A DNA stretch of 26,388 nucleotides from the NCBI GenBank assembly GCA_025996895.1, contig BNTW01000038.1, forward strand, positions 1 through 26,388, given 5' to 3'. The DNA is from Bacteroidia bacterium (GTDB taxonomy: Bacteria; Bacteroidota; Bacteroidia; Bacteroidales; Azobacteroidaceae). Shown here piece by piece: positions 1 to 8,034 of the stretch. Made by a program: the position numbers and the translations under genes. A model generated the notes under the pieces. The model was not told the origin of the DNA, did no database searches, and saw nothing but the letters and a program-made list of their open reading frames with translations. Position 1 is the stretch's first letter. Each line of letters starts with the position of its first letter.

Positions 1-179
1 GGTTATGCCATAAATCAGCGTTTTGAACGATTGGAATATCGTATGACTGAAAACGAAAAGAGAATAGATTTTTTGTTCGTACTGAACTGCCGCCCAAAGA
101 AGGCATTTTTTATGATGGCCAGATTTTTGACGCCTATAAATTTGTTTCGGATTTGATTGAAACGGCAAATACCAAATAA
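1..179 (+). pseudogene. Remnant of an ORF6N-domain-type gene, frameshifted and truncated
   Basis: The frame starting at base 1 reads GYAINQRFERLEYRMTENEK and then runs into a T-tract at 69-74. Continuing in the +2-shifted frame gives RTELPPKEGIFYDGQIFDAY and a stop at 177-179. One missing T in the tract would join the two frames. The joined product resembles, from memory, the region after the ORF6N (phage antirepressor-like) domain of Bacteroidota proteins, where the phrase IFYDGQIFDAY is normally followed by a further conserved C-terminal domain. Here the protein stops about 17 residues after that phrase, so it appears both frameshifted and shortened. The start lies outside the window. The family assignment rests on memory of the motif; the frameshift is visible directly. 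Confidence 0.55.
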
Positions 180-191
180 AAGACATATAAA

Positions 192-206
192 ATAGCATTT
201 TGCTAT
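192..206 (+). terminator. Small hairpin after the ORF6N remnant
   Basis: ATAGCA (192-197) and TGCTAT (201-206) form a 6-bp stem with a 3-nt loop, flanked by A-rich DNA before and T-rich DNA after. It lies 12 bp behind the stop of the remnant gene and could be a weak intrinsic terminator. The rest of 180-334 is AT-rich, with an imperfect inverted repeat (272-284 against 303-314) that could end the minus-strand pssA transcript. No gene is visible there. Confidence 0.3.
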
Positions 207-334
207 ATTCTTGCTTGTGAAACTTAAGCAATTTCATTTAATACCAAGAATAAGTAGTAAATATCGACCGGAATTGTTGTTTTAGAAATAAACACATACA
301 GACTAATAACAATTTTTGTTTGAAAAAAGGAAAT

Positions 335-1030
335 TCATTTCCCGAAAATCACTTTCACCAGCGACAATAGTATGTAAATCAAAATGATAATGCTCAAGCT
401 GACTAACGGCATGCTATTAAAAACACACAGGAAAATCACGATAATCGAAATTCCAATCAGCGAAAACGGCCACTCGTTGCCTTTCCATTGCAGGTTTTTG
501 AATTTAAGCGAAAACATCGGAATTTCCGAAATCATCAGCAGACAGAAAACGAAAAGAAGTATCACAATTCCGACCGGTACAATCAGGGAAAAAGAAGAGA
601 AAAACAAATGAATGGATGGTATCAGCGACGTCCAAAACAGCCCTGACGCCGGAACAGGCAACCCCAGAAATGACGTGCTTTGCCGTGTATCTACATTGAA
701 TTTGGCCAGACGAAGGGCAGAAAAAACCGGCAACAAGAAAGCAATTAATGGCCAGCTCATGCCCGAATCGTAAGTTGACAAATAGGAATAAACGATACAG
801 CCGGGAGCTAATCCGAAGCTAACAACATCCGCTAACGAATCCAATTCTGCCCCGATGTTGGAATAGGCTTTTAACGCACGGGCAGCCATTCCGTCCAAAA
901 AATCGAAAATACCTGCCAAAACAATGAAAATAAATGCCCCCGTAGAATTGTTAAACCGGAGAATAAGGACGCATGCCATACAGCCGGCTAACAGATTGAG
1001 GCAAGTGATAATATTCGGTATCTGTTTCAT
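335..1030 (-). CDS. pssA: CDP-diacylglycerol--serine O-phosphatidyltransferase
   Basis: This 231-residue inner-membrane enzyme of the CDP-alcohol phosphotransferase family transfers phosphatidyl from CDP-diacylglycerol to L-serine, giving phosphatidylserine. The family signature D-x2-D-G-x2-A-R-x8-G-x3-D-x3-D is intact: D43, D46, G47, A50, R51, G60, D64 and D68. The remainder is a series of hydrophobic segments, as expected for a polytopic protein. Its ATG lies 6 bp after the stop of psd, whose product decarboxylates the phosphatidylserine made here, so the two genes form a phosphatidylethanolamine operon. Length fits the short Gram-positive/Bacteroidota type II PssA, not the large phospholipase-D-like E. 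coli enzyme. Confidence 0.93.
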   Translation of the reverse strand: MKQIPNIITCLNLLAGCMACVLILRFNNSTGAFIFIVLAGIFDFLDGMAARALKAYSNIGAELDSLADVVSFGLAPGCIVYSYLSTYDSGMSWPLIAFLLPVFSALRLAKFNVDTRQSTSFLGLPVPASGLFWTSLIPSIHLFFSSFSLIVPVGIVILLFVFCLLMISEIPMFSLKFKNLQWKGNEWPFSLIGISIIVIFLCVFNSMPLVSLSIIILIYILLSLVKVIFGK

Positions 1031-1036
1031 AAAATA

Positions 1037-1702
1037 TTAAGCAAATTGAGCGATAATTGTTTGATTTCCATACACTTTTTGGTCTAATTCGACCTGAATT
1101 TCCGCGTCCAACGGCAAGAACAAATCGACACGCGAGCCGAATTTGATAAATCCCATTTCCTGATTGATACGGCAATCCTGATTGGGTTGTGCGTAAGTAA
1201 CAATGCGCCGAGCCACCGCACCCGCAATCTGGCGTACCAAAATCCGGTCGCCGTTTTCACGTTCAATCACAATCGTTGAACGTTCGTTTTCGGTACTCGA
1301 TTTCGGCAGGTAAGCCGCCATAAACCGGCCGTTTTGGTGTGTGGATACAAGCACTTTTCCATCGACCGGTATCCAATTCACATGCACATTGGTAATTCCC
1401 ATGAAAACAGACACTTGCAATTTATTTTCCTGAAAATATTCCGGCTCGAAAACTTCTTCAATGGCAACAATCGTTCCATCGGCTGGGCAAATAACCAAAT
1501 TTTGCGTTTCGCCCGGAAACACACAACGCGAACTCCGGAAAAAATTCAGGATAACACCGAAAACAACGACGGACGCCAGCAAATAAAAATAGAAAAATAT
1601 CGACTTGGAAGCAAAATAATACAATATTGCGTTCGACAACAGCAATATCACAAAGCAATACAACACTATTTTTCGTCCTTCCTTATGGATTTTCATGGGC
1701 AA
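1037..1702 (-). CDS. psd: Phosphatidylserine decarboxylase (short form)
   Basis: The product converts phosphatidylserine to phosphatidylethanolamine at the inner membrane, using a pyruvoyl group made by self-cleavage. It has 221 residues. Two hydrophobic stretches lie within residues 12-55, followed by the decarboxylase domain with [22 protein letters not shown] and [15 protein letters not shown]. In this short class the cleavage site is the Gly-Ser pair, here G189-S190, so a small C-terminal alpha chain would carry the pyruvoyl. The annotated ATG is at 1702; a second ATG two codons in (1696) is equally possible. The gene sits between yciH and pssA in one direction with short gaps, consistent with one transcript. 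Confidence 0.93.
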   Translation of the reverse strand: MPMKIHKEGRKIVLYCFVILLLSNAILYYFASKSIFFYFYLLASVVVFGVILNFFRSSRCVFPGETQNLVICPADGTIVAIEEVFEPEYFQENKLQVSVFMGITNVHVNWIPVDGKVLVSTHQNGRFMAAYLPKSSTENERSTIVIERENGDRILVRQIAGAVARRIVTYAQPNQDCRINQEMGFIKFGSRVDLFLPLDAEIQVELDQKVYGNQTIIAQFA

Positions 1703-1745
1703 TCAATCTGTCTGCGCGGGCAAAGTTAATAAAATAATTGAATTT

Positions 1746-2090
1746 TTATATCATTCTACTTTTAGAATATCCTTCCTTATGCAGGATTTCCACTATTTTT
1801 TGTCGAAAATCGCCCTGAATCAGTATCTCGTTATCCTTTACTGTCCCACCAACACCACATTTGGTTTTCAGCATTTTGCCTAAAACCGCCAAATCGTCCG
1901 GTGTTCCGACAAAACCGGTAATCAGCGTAACCTGCTTCCCGCCCCGATTTCGTTTATCCAACTGAACACGCAACAATTGCTTTTCTTTGGCCCGCATTTC
2001 CGGCTCTTCAACCGTTTCCTGTTCATATTGAAAATCAGGATTGGTCGAATAGACCACATTCAACCGGCTTTTCCAATCATTCGTTTTCAT
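1746..2090 (-). CDS. yciH: SUI1/eIF1-like translation factor, YciH family
   Basis: A protein of about 114 residues with a charged, variable N-terminus and a C-terminal SUI1 domain. Diagnostic segments are VQLDKRNRGGKQVTLITGF, the CGVGGTVKD loop and the final ILIQGDFRQKIVEIL helix, which match bacterial YciH and eukaryotic eIF1. The bacterial members are thought to influence start-codon selection on the ribosome, but their role in Bacteroidota is not well defined. I chose the ATG at 2090 (MKTNDWKSRL); a GTG four codons upstream (2102) is also in frame. It is the first gene of the yciH-psd-pssA cluster, 43 bp ahead of psd, and would be driven by the minus-strand promoter at 2237-2267. Confidence 0.88.
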   Translation of the reverse strand: MKTNDWKSRLNVVYSTNPDFQYEQETVEEPEMRAKEKQLLRVQLDKRNRGGKQVTLITGFVGTPDDLAVLGKMLKTKCGVGGTVKDNEILIQGDFRQKIVEILHKEGYSKSRMI

Positions 2091-2098
2091 ATACTTCT

Positions 2099-2203
2099 TC
2101 ACTCCAACCGTGTCCGAGTTCTCAATGTTCGTCTATAACCACTTCTATCGTACGCCGTCACGTCGTTGAAACAGCCGCCCGCGAGGAATTTGCGTATAAT
2201 CAT
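2099..2203 (-). other. Short open frame in the yciH leader
   Basis: Between the minus-strand promoter and yciH lies an ATG-started open frame of 34 codons (MIIRKFLAGGCFNDV...). Its TGA ends immediately before yciH, overlapping the alternative GTG start. The stretch is GC-richer than normal intergenic DNA here, and a second frame also reads protein-like (TIEVVIDEH, then a TGA, then ELGHGWSEEVYENE). It could be a leader peptide, or a decayed gene fragment or dispersed repeat. I do not recognise it and make no functional claim. Confidence 0.25.
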
Positions 2204-2236
2204 AACCTTCTCATAAAACTATTTTTATTTTATATT

Positions 2237-2267
2237 CAAAAGTACAAAGATCCTTTGAAAATGCAAA
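2237..2267 (-). promoter_or_regulatory. Bacteroidota promoter for yciH-psd-pssA
   Basis: Read on the minus strand, TTTG (complement of 2264-2267) is followed after 19 nt by TACTTTTG (complement of 2237-2244). This matches the Bacteroidota -33/-7 consensus (TTTG ... TAnnTTTG). Transcription would start near 2230, leaving a leader of about 140 nt before yciH. Confidence 0.6.
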
Positions 2268-2287
2268 GATAAAAAATTTTACCTTTG
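2254..2287 (+). promoter_or_regulatory. Bacteroidota promoter for the FAH-porU-porV operon
   Basis: TTTG at 2254-2257 and TACCTTTG at 2280-2287, spaced 22 nt, fit the Bacteroidota -33/-7 consensus. The transcript would start near 2294, only about 16 nt before the ATG at 2310. The element interlocks with the opposite-strand promoter at 2237-2267. Confidence 0.6.
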
Positions 2288-2309
2288 TTCTCAATTAATA
2301 TTTCGGAAT

Positions 2310-2927
2310 ATGAAAATCATTTGTGTGGGAATGAATTACGCAACTCACAATAAAGAGATGAAGAATGCGTTAATATTGAAAGAGCCGACGGTTTTTATGA
2401 AGCCCGATAGCGCGCTGCTCAAAGAGGGAAAGCCCTTTTATATACCTGATTTTTCGGCGGAAATGCAGTACGAAACGGAAATCGTGGTGCGAATTAACCG
2501 GTTGGGGAAGAATATAGCGCGGCGGTTTGCTCACCGGTATTTTGATGAAATTACCGTTGGAATTGATATGACGGCACGCGATTTACAGCGGAAATTAAGA
2601 ACAGACAGTTTGCCGTGGGAATTATCGAAAGCGTTTGATAATTCGGCGATTATCGGAAATTTTGTCAGTCTGGAAGCAGAAAAATGGGACATTAACCGTT
2701 TGGCATTCTCTTTGTGTATCAATGAGAAAACCGTCCAAACAGGGAATACGGCAGATATGCTGTTTCGGATAGACGAGATTATTGAATTTGTGAGCCGGTT
2801 TGTTACGTTAAAAATCGGCGATTTGATTTACACAGGAACGCCCGCAGGCATAGGAAATGTAGTAATCAACGACCACTTGCAGGGATTTATAGGAGACAAC
2901 AAATTATTGGATTTTCACATAAAATAA
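2310..2927 (+). CDS. Fumarylacetoacetate hydrolase-family protein
   Basis: A 205-residue single-domain FAH-family enzyme of the small YcgM/FAHD1-like type. Family members cleave or decarboxylate 2-oxo acids such as acylpyruvates or oxaloacetate with a divalent metal. The metal ligands are visible: E55 and E57 in MQYETEIVV, and D86 in VGIDMTARD. The catalytic lysine candidate is K107 in WELSKAFDNSAIIG, and the closing TGTPAGIG loop is present near residues 173-180. The true substrate cannot be read from sequence. It is the first gene after the promoter at 2254-2287 and is separated from porU by 2 bp, so it is probably co-transcribed with the secretion genes although its cytoplasmic chemistry has no evident link to them. 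Confidence 0.88.
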   Translation: MKIICVGMNYATHNKEMKNALILKEPTVFMKPDSALLKEGKPFYIPDFSAEMQYETEIVVRINRLGKNIARRFAHRYFDEITVGIDMTARDLQRKLRTDSLPWELSKAFDNSAIIGNFVSLEAEKWDINRLAFSLCINEKTVQTGNTADMLFRIDEIIEFVSRFVTLKIGDLIYTGTPAGIGNVVINDHLQGFIGDNKLLDFHIK

Positions 2928-2929
2928 AT

Positions 2930-5900
2930 ATGAAAAGAATAGAAATTATTCTAACATTCTGGCTGTTTTCATTGACTTTATTTTCAGCGGATTATGCTAA
3001 AAATTCCGTTCTTTCGCAGGGGAAATGGGTGCAGTTGCAGGTCGATTCCAATGCGATTTATAAATTGACCTACGAAGACATCAAGACCATGGGCTTCACC
3101 GACCCGGCCAAGATAAAACTGTATGGTTATGGGGGTTGGATTTTGACGCAAGATTTCAAAAAACCTTATACGGATGACCTGCCCGAAGTAGCCGTCTGGA
3201 TGAATAAAGGCAGCGACGGCGTTTTCAATGCCGGCGATTATCTGCTGTTTTACGGTCGCGGGACGGTGAAATGGGCATACAACGGAACGATTTTTGCACA
3301 CGAAAATAATCCTTATGCCAACTATGGCTATTATTTTATTACGGAAAATGCACAGGGGCCGAAAGAAATACCGGTGCAAGATTCGTATGCAAATACGACC
3401 TCGACCGTTACGGTTTTCGACGATTATGCTATTCATGAGTGGGAAAATGCAGCAATTATGAACTCCGGACGCGATTTGTTCGGCGAAAGTTTTGTCGGCA
3501 AATCGTCACAGGATTTTATTTTTAACATTCCGGGTATCGCAAACGAGCCGGCTACTGTTACACTTTCGTTTGCGGCGGCTCCGCACGCCTCATCTCCGCT
3601 CACGCTTTCGATCAACGACGAGCAGTTGCTGAAAACATCGATTAACGGCCCGATGGGCGATTATGTGCGGGCAAAATTAGGAGGTGGAAACGCGGTTTGG
3701 ACAGGCACAAAAACGGAAAGAATTAAAGTCAATGTGTCGTATGATTCCGGCGGACAAACGATTGCTTATCTTAATTATATTCGTTTCAATTTGCGTCGTA
3801 AATTACAGTTATACAATGCTTTTACTTTTTTCCGAAGTATCGACAGCCGAAACCAGGCATTGAAATATACGATTGAAAATACATCTTCCAACAGTCTGAT
3901 TTGGGATATTACGGATATTTTGAACGTTCGGCAAATGGCAACCACGCCGGAGGGAAGCAAACTGACATTCGGTGCGCCGGCAGGTAACGACATTATTTCC
4001 GAATATGTAGTGATTGATGTCGCAAAATCTTTTCCGAAGCCGAAAGTTATCGGAGAAGTTCCTAATCAAGATTTGCACGCCCTGCCGCAAACGGATATGG
4101 TGATTATTTCGCCGAAAGTGTATGCACCGTTAGCGGAAAAATTAGCGGAAAGACACCGCGAAGTGCAGGGATTGCACGTTACGGTTGTACAGCCGGAAGC
4201 CATTTACAACGAATTTTCGTCGGGAACGCCCGACGCAACAGCCTACCGCCGGTTTATGAAAATGTTTTATGACCGCGCAGCCAACGACAGCGAAAAACCG
4301 AAGTACCTCTTATTATATGGTGACGGCTCATTCGACAACCGGCATTTAACCGTTGCGGGTGCAAAGCAAGACTCGAAATATTATTTGCTGACTTATCAAA
4401 ACGACCAATCGGTAGATGAAAATTCGGCTTTCGGAACAGACGATTATTTCGGTTTTCTTGACGACAACGAAGGCCTTTCATTTTCGAGCGACAAATTAGA
4501 CATCGGAATTGGGCGTTTTCCGGTAAATTCGTACCAGCAGGCGGAAAATGCGCTGAATAAAGTGTTGAATTACATGGATAACAAGCGTTTCAGCAATTGG
4601 AAAAACACCGTGATTTTTACAGCCGACGATATTGACAAAAACACAAGCTACGACCACGTGGAAAAAGCAGACAGATTGGCGCGGTATATGGAACAAAACC
4701 ACCCTGTGTATAGAGTGGTTAAATCCTACATGGATGCTTCGCCGCCGGTTGATTCGAACGGAAAACGAACGTATCCCGCCGCCAAGACAAAACTAATGGA
4801 TACACTGGTAGACGGCTGTTTCCTGATGAATTATATGGGACACGGAAGTACAACGTCATTGTCGGCCGAAGACATGATGAACATTTCAAACATTCGCCAA
4901 ATGAATTTTGAAAATCTGCCGGTATGGATTACCGGCACCTGCGATTTCGGCTGGTTTGACGGAACAACCACTTCCGCCGGTGAAGAAGTCTTTTTGAACA
5001 AAAACAGTGCGGGAATTGCCTTATTCACCACCACCCGGCCGGTGAGTTCAAGCGGAAATTACGACATTTGCAATCAATTTCTTCGCAAGCTTTTTACAAA
5101 AACCGATGGCCAACGGCCGACATTGGGCGACGTCATTCGTCAGAGTAAAAATGCCTTATCCGGCTATAACAAGCTGAATTTTATTTTGTTAGGTGACCCG
5201 GCTTTGGTACTGAATTATCCCGAATGGAATGTGGAACTTCAAAACATCAACGGAGAGCCGGTAGAAGATGGGAAAACCGTGCATTTCCGCGCATTGGATA
5301 AAATGAAATTAGACGGCGTGATTACAGACGACGCAGGTAAATTGTTAACCGGTTTCTCGGGAAATGTTTATACGGCTGTTTTCGATGGGAAGCAAACCAT
5401 TCAATCGCTGACAACCGAACGCAACGACGGCGTAACGCATTTCACATTCGACGATTATTCGAGCGTGATTTATAAGGGAAATGCCGAAGTGAAAGACGGC
5501 CGTTTCACAGTCGAATTTAATGTTCCCCAAGAAATTTCTTATACAGACGACACCGGCAAAATGATTTTTTATGCGCACAGCAATACACTGGGAACAGACG
5601 CTGCAGGGTCGTTCAAAAATTATATTTTCTCCGGAACAAGCGACAACATTCCGTTCGACGACCAGGGACCTGAAATTACGGCGATATTCCTGAATGCTGA
5701 ATCGTTCAAAGACGGAGACAATGTGAATGAAACACCGTTTTTCGTAGCCACCGTAACGGACGAAAGCGGTATCAACATGTCGGGAAGCACATTAGGACAC
5801 AACATGACCGTAATCATTGATAATAAATGGATTTACGACAACCTCGCTGACTATTATCAGCCGAAAGACGCTTTTGGCGGAACAGCCGGATTCCCCATTC

Positions 5901-6316
5901 CTACTTTGACGGCCGGACAACATCAGTTGGTTTTTCGCGTGTGGGACATTATGAACAATTCAACGACCGACACGCTGCATTTCAACGTCATTCCGGGATT
6001 AAAGCCTGAATTATATACCATTACGGCTAATCCCAATCCGGCGAAAATCAATATGTGGTTTCAGTTGGAACACAATCGCCCCGAATCGATGCTGGAAGTG
6101 GAAATTCAAGTTTGCGACTTGTCGGGACGGACGGTTTGGACGCACATAGAAAGCGGCTATTCCGGCTATCAAAATGCTTACCGTGTTGAATGGGATTTGA
6201 AAAATAATTTCAGCCAGCGAATTGAGCAAGGTATTTACGTTTATCGCGCAACAATTAAGACGCCAAACGGAAAAGAAGTTACCCAAGCGAAAAAATTAAT
6301 CGTTTTGGGACAATAA
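2930..6316 (+). CDS. porU: PorU, type IX secretion C25-family sortase/signal peptidase
   Basis: PorU removes the C-terminal sorting domain of T9SS cargo at the cell surface and attaches the cargo to a lipopolysaccharide anchor. The 1128-residue protein has a signal peptide (residues 1-20, ending near LFSA), a long N-terminal beta-rich region, then a gingipain-type C25 protease domain. The catalytic pair is clear: H638 in NYMGHGS and C671 in WITGTCDFGWFDG. The last about 90 residues form an Ig-like C-terminal domain of the sorting type (NPNPAKINMWF ... GIYVYRATI ... KKLIVLG). Length and spacing of His and Cys agree with P. gingivalis PorU. PorV, its partner in the attachment complex, follows 43 bp later. 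Confidence 0.95.
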   Translation: MKRIEIILTFWLFSLTLFSADYAKNSVLSQGKWVQLQVDSNAIYKLTYEDIKTMGFTDPAKIKLYGYGGWILTQDFKKPYTDDLPEVAVWMNKGSDGVFNAGDYLLFYGRGTVKWAYNGTIFAHENNPYANYGYYFITENAQGPKEIPVQDSYANTTSTVTVFDDYAIHEWENAAIMNSGRDLFGESFVGKSSQDFIFNIPGIANEPATVTLSFAAAPHASSPLTLSINDEQLLKTSINGPMGDYVRAKLGGGNAVWTGTKTERIKVNVSYDSGGQTIAYLNYIRFNLRRKLQLYNAFTFFRSIDSRNQALKYTIENTSSNSLIWDITDILNVRQMATTPEGSKLTFGAPAGNDIISEYVVIDVAKSFPKPKVIGEVPNQDLHALPQTDMVIISPKVYAPLAEKLAERHREVQGLHVTVVQPEAIYNEFSSGTPDATAYRRFMKMFYDRAANDSEKPKYLLLYGDGSFDNRHLTVAGAKQDSKYYLLTYQNDQSVDENSAFGTDDYFGFLDDNEGLSFSSDKLDIGIGRFPVNSYQQAENALNKVLNYMDNKRFSNWKNTVIFTADDIDKNTSYDHVEKADRLARYMEQNHPVYRVVKSYMDASPPVDSNGKRTYPAAKTKLMDTLVDGCFLMNYMGHGSTTSLSAEDMMNISNIRQMNFENLPVWITGTCDFGWFDGTTTSAGEEVFLNKNSAGIALFTTTRPVSSSGNYDICNQFLRKLFTKTDGQRPTLGDVIRQSKNALSGYNKLNFILLGDPALVLNYPEWNVELQNINGEPVEDGKTVHFRALDKMKLDGVITDDAGKLLTGFSGNVYTAVFDGKQTIQSLTTERNDGVTHFTFDDYSSVIYKGNAEVKDGRFTVEFNVPQEISYTDDTGKMIFYAHSNTLGTDAAGSFKNYIFSGTSDNIPFDDQGPEITAIFLNAESFKDGDNVNETPFFVATVTDESGINMSGSTLGHNMTVIIDNKWIYDNLADYYQPKDAFGGTAGFPIPTLTAGQHQLVFRVWDIMNNSTTDTLHFNVIPGLKPELYTITANPNPAKINMWFQLEHNRPESMLEVEIQVCDLSGRTVWTHIESGYSGYQNAYRVEWDLKNNFSQRIEQGIYVYRATIKTPNGKEVTQAKKLIVLGQ

Positions 6317-6359
6317 AAAAGTAAAAAAGACAGTTTATACAGTGAATAATAACACGAAA

Positions 6360-7550
6360 ATGAAGAAAATCAAATTACTGCCGATGATCCTGTTATCCCT
6401 TTTTGCGACAAGCACTTGGATACAGGCAGCGGATCCCAAAGGAGATATGAAATTAAACCCGTTGGAAAACGGTGTTCCTTTCCTGACTATTGCCCCTGAT
6501 GCACGCGGAGGAGGTATGGGCGACATCGGTGCAGCCACCGACCCCGATGTGAATTCGCAATATTGGAATCCGGCAAAATATGCTTTTGCCTACAGCAAAG
6601 CAGGTGTCAGTTTGTCCTACACACCCTGGTTGAGGCAATTAGTGAATGACATAGACCTGGTTTATTTATCCGGATTTTACAAATTAGGCAATGAAGACAG
6701 GCACGCTATTGGTGCGTCGTTACGTTATTTTTCGCTGGGAAGTATCCCCTTGACAGCTTTAGGAGCTAACGGGCAACCTGAATTTCTGGGTGAAGCTAAT
6801 CCTAATGAATTTGCATTAGACCTAAGCTATTCACTTAAACTTACCGAAACATTTTCGGGTGCAGCCGCTATTCGGTTTATTTATTCTGATATGGGTGCAG
6901 GCACGGTCGAAGGTCTTTTTGCCGGCAAAGCCTTTGCAGCCGACGTTGCGGGATATTATAACAATTATGTAATGATGGGAAGCAACGAATGTATGTTGGG
7001 ATTGGGATTTAATATTTCCAATATTGGTACGAAAATTTCTTACGACAACGGAATTCGGAATCTCTTTCTGCCGACTAATTTGCGTTTGGGCGCGTCCTTC
7101 CTTTTCCCGATGGACGACTACAACACGTTGTCTATCAATGCCGATGTCAATAAATATTTAGTTCCTACACCTCCCGATTTGGAAGGATTAGACCAAGCCG
7201 AAAAAGAACGGTTGCAACAGGAATATGAAGCCATTTCGCCGATTACCGGCATTTTCAAATCGTTTTCAGACGCTCCCGGAGGCATGAAAGAAGAATTGCG
7301 CGAAGTAATGTGGTCGTTGGGAGCGGAATACGCTTACGATAACAAGTTTTTCGTGCGCGGAGGTTATTTTTACGAACACCCGACCAAAGGAAACCGTCAA
7401 TATTTCTCGTTGGGAGCAGGTTTCAAATTGACTTCTTTCCAGATGGACGTAGCCTACTTGATTTCAACCGTTCCGTCCAATCCGTTAGACCAAACATTGC
7501 GTTTTTCGTTGAGTTTCGACATGGACGGTCTGAAAGGCTTAATGCAATAA
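6360..7550 (+). CDS. porV: PorV (LptO), outer-membrane shuttle of the T9SS
   Basis: PorV is an FadL-like 14-strand outer-membrane beta-barrel that takes cargo from the SprA translocon and hands it to PorU. The product has 396 residues from the ATG at 6360, which gives a clean signal peptide (MKKIKLLPMILLSLFATSTW, cut near IQA). A GTG six codons earlier (6342) is the alternative but puts extra polar residues ahead of the signal. Hallmarks are the N-terminal FLTIAPDARGGGMGDIGAAT followed by SQYWNPAKYAF, shared by PorV/PorQ proteins, alternating barrel strands, and the C-terminal strand TLRFSLSFDM. It follows porU and is 1 bp from ispF, an order I recall from P. gingivalis. Confidence 0.95.
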   Translation: MKKIKLLPMILLSLFATSTWIQAADPKGDMKLNPLENGVPFLTIAPDARGGGMGDIGAATDPDVNSQYWNPAKYAFAYSKAGVSLSYTPWLRQLVNDIDLVYLSGFYKLGNEDRHAIGASLRYFSLGSIPLTALGANGQPEFLGEANPNEFALDLSYSLKLTETFSGAAAIRFIYSDMGAGTVEGLFAGKAFAADVAGYYNNYVMMGSNECMLGLGFNISNIGTKISYDNGIRNLFLPTNLRLGASFLFPMDDYNTLSINADVNKYLVPTPPDLEGLDQAEKERLQQEYEAISPITGIFKSFSDAPGGMKEELREVMWSLGAEYAYDNKFFVRGGYFYEHPTKGNRQYFSLGAGFKLTSFQMDVAYLISTVPSNPLDQTLRFSLSFDMDGLKGLMQ

Positions 7551-7551
7551 T

Positions 7552-8034
7552 ATGAAAATTCGGGTAGGATTTGGATACGATGTACATGCGTTTGCCGAAA
7601 ACCGGAAATTGTTTTTGGGAGGTATTCAAATTGTTCACGATAAAGGACTTAAAGGACATTCTGATGCTGATGTGTTGATTCACGCGCTTTGCGACGCGCT
7701 GTTGGGCGCGGCCAATTTGCGCGACATCGGCTATCATTTTCCCGACACATCCGGAGAATACAAAGACATCGACAGCAAAATTTTGCTGGCAAGAACGATG
7801 GATTTAATCCGAAAAAATGGCTATTTCTTTGGAAATGCAGATATTACGGTGTGTGCCGAAAAACCGAAATTAAACCCGTTTATTCCGGAAATGCAAACTT
7901 GTCTGGCACAAGTGATGGCGGTCGAAGCCGGCGACATTTCTATTAAGGCAACCACGTCGGAAAAAATGGGCTTTGTGGGACGCGAAGAAGGCATCGCCGT
8001 TTATGCTGTTGCATTGATACAATCGAACGAATGA
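7552..8034 (+). CDS. ispF: 2-C-methyl-D-erythritol 2,4-cyclodiphosphate synthase
   Basis: IspF carries out the fifth step of the MEP isoprenoid pathway: cyclisation of CDP-methylerythritol 2-phosphate with release of CMP. The product is 160 residues, the standard length for this homotrimeric enzyme. Metal ligands D10 and H12 lie in GFGYDVHAF and H44 in GHSDADVLIHAL. The CDP-binding AEKPKL and the C-terminal ATTSEKMGFVGREEGI are intact. It is cytoplasmic and unrelated in chemistry to the flanking secretion genes, but is packed 1 bp after porV and overlaps the next gene by 4 bp (ATGA at 8031-8034), so translation is probably coupled. Confidence 0.97.
   Translation: MKIRVGFGYDVHAFAENRKLFLGGIQIVHDKGLKGHSDADVLIHALCDALLGAANLRDIGYHFPDTSGEYKDIDSKILLARTMDLIRKNGYFFGNADITVCAEKPKLNPFIPEMQTCLAQVMAVEAGDISIKATTSEKMGFVGREEGIAVYAVALIQSNE

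Noticed and set aside
2099..2215. Readthrough of TGA as tryptophan in the yciH leader
   Set aside because: TGA is the normal terminator of several genes in this window (acyltransferase, glycosyltransferase, dapF), so recoding is unlikely.
6342..6359. GTG start for porV
   Set aside because: The ATG at 6360 gives a normal signal peptide; the GTG adds six polar residues ahead of it.
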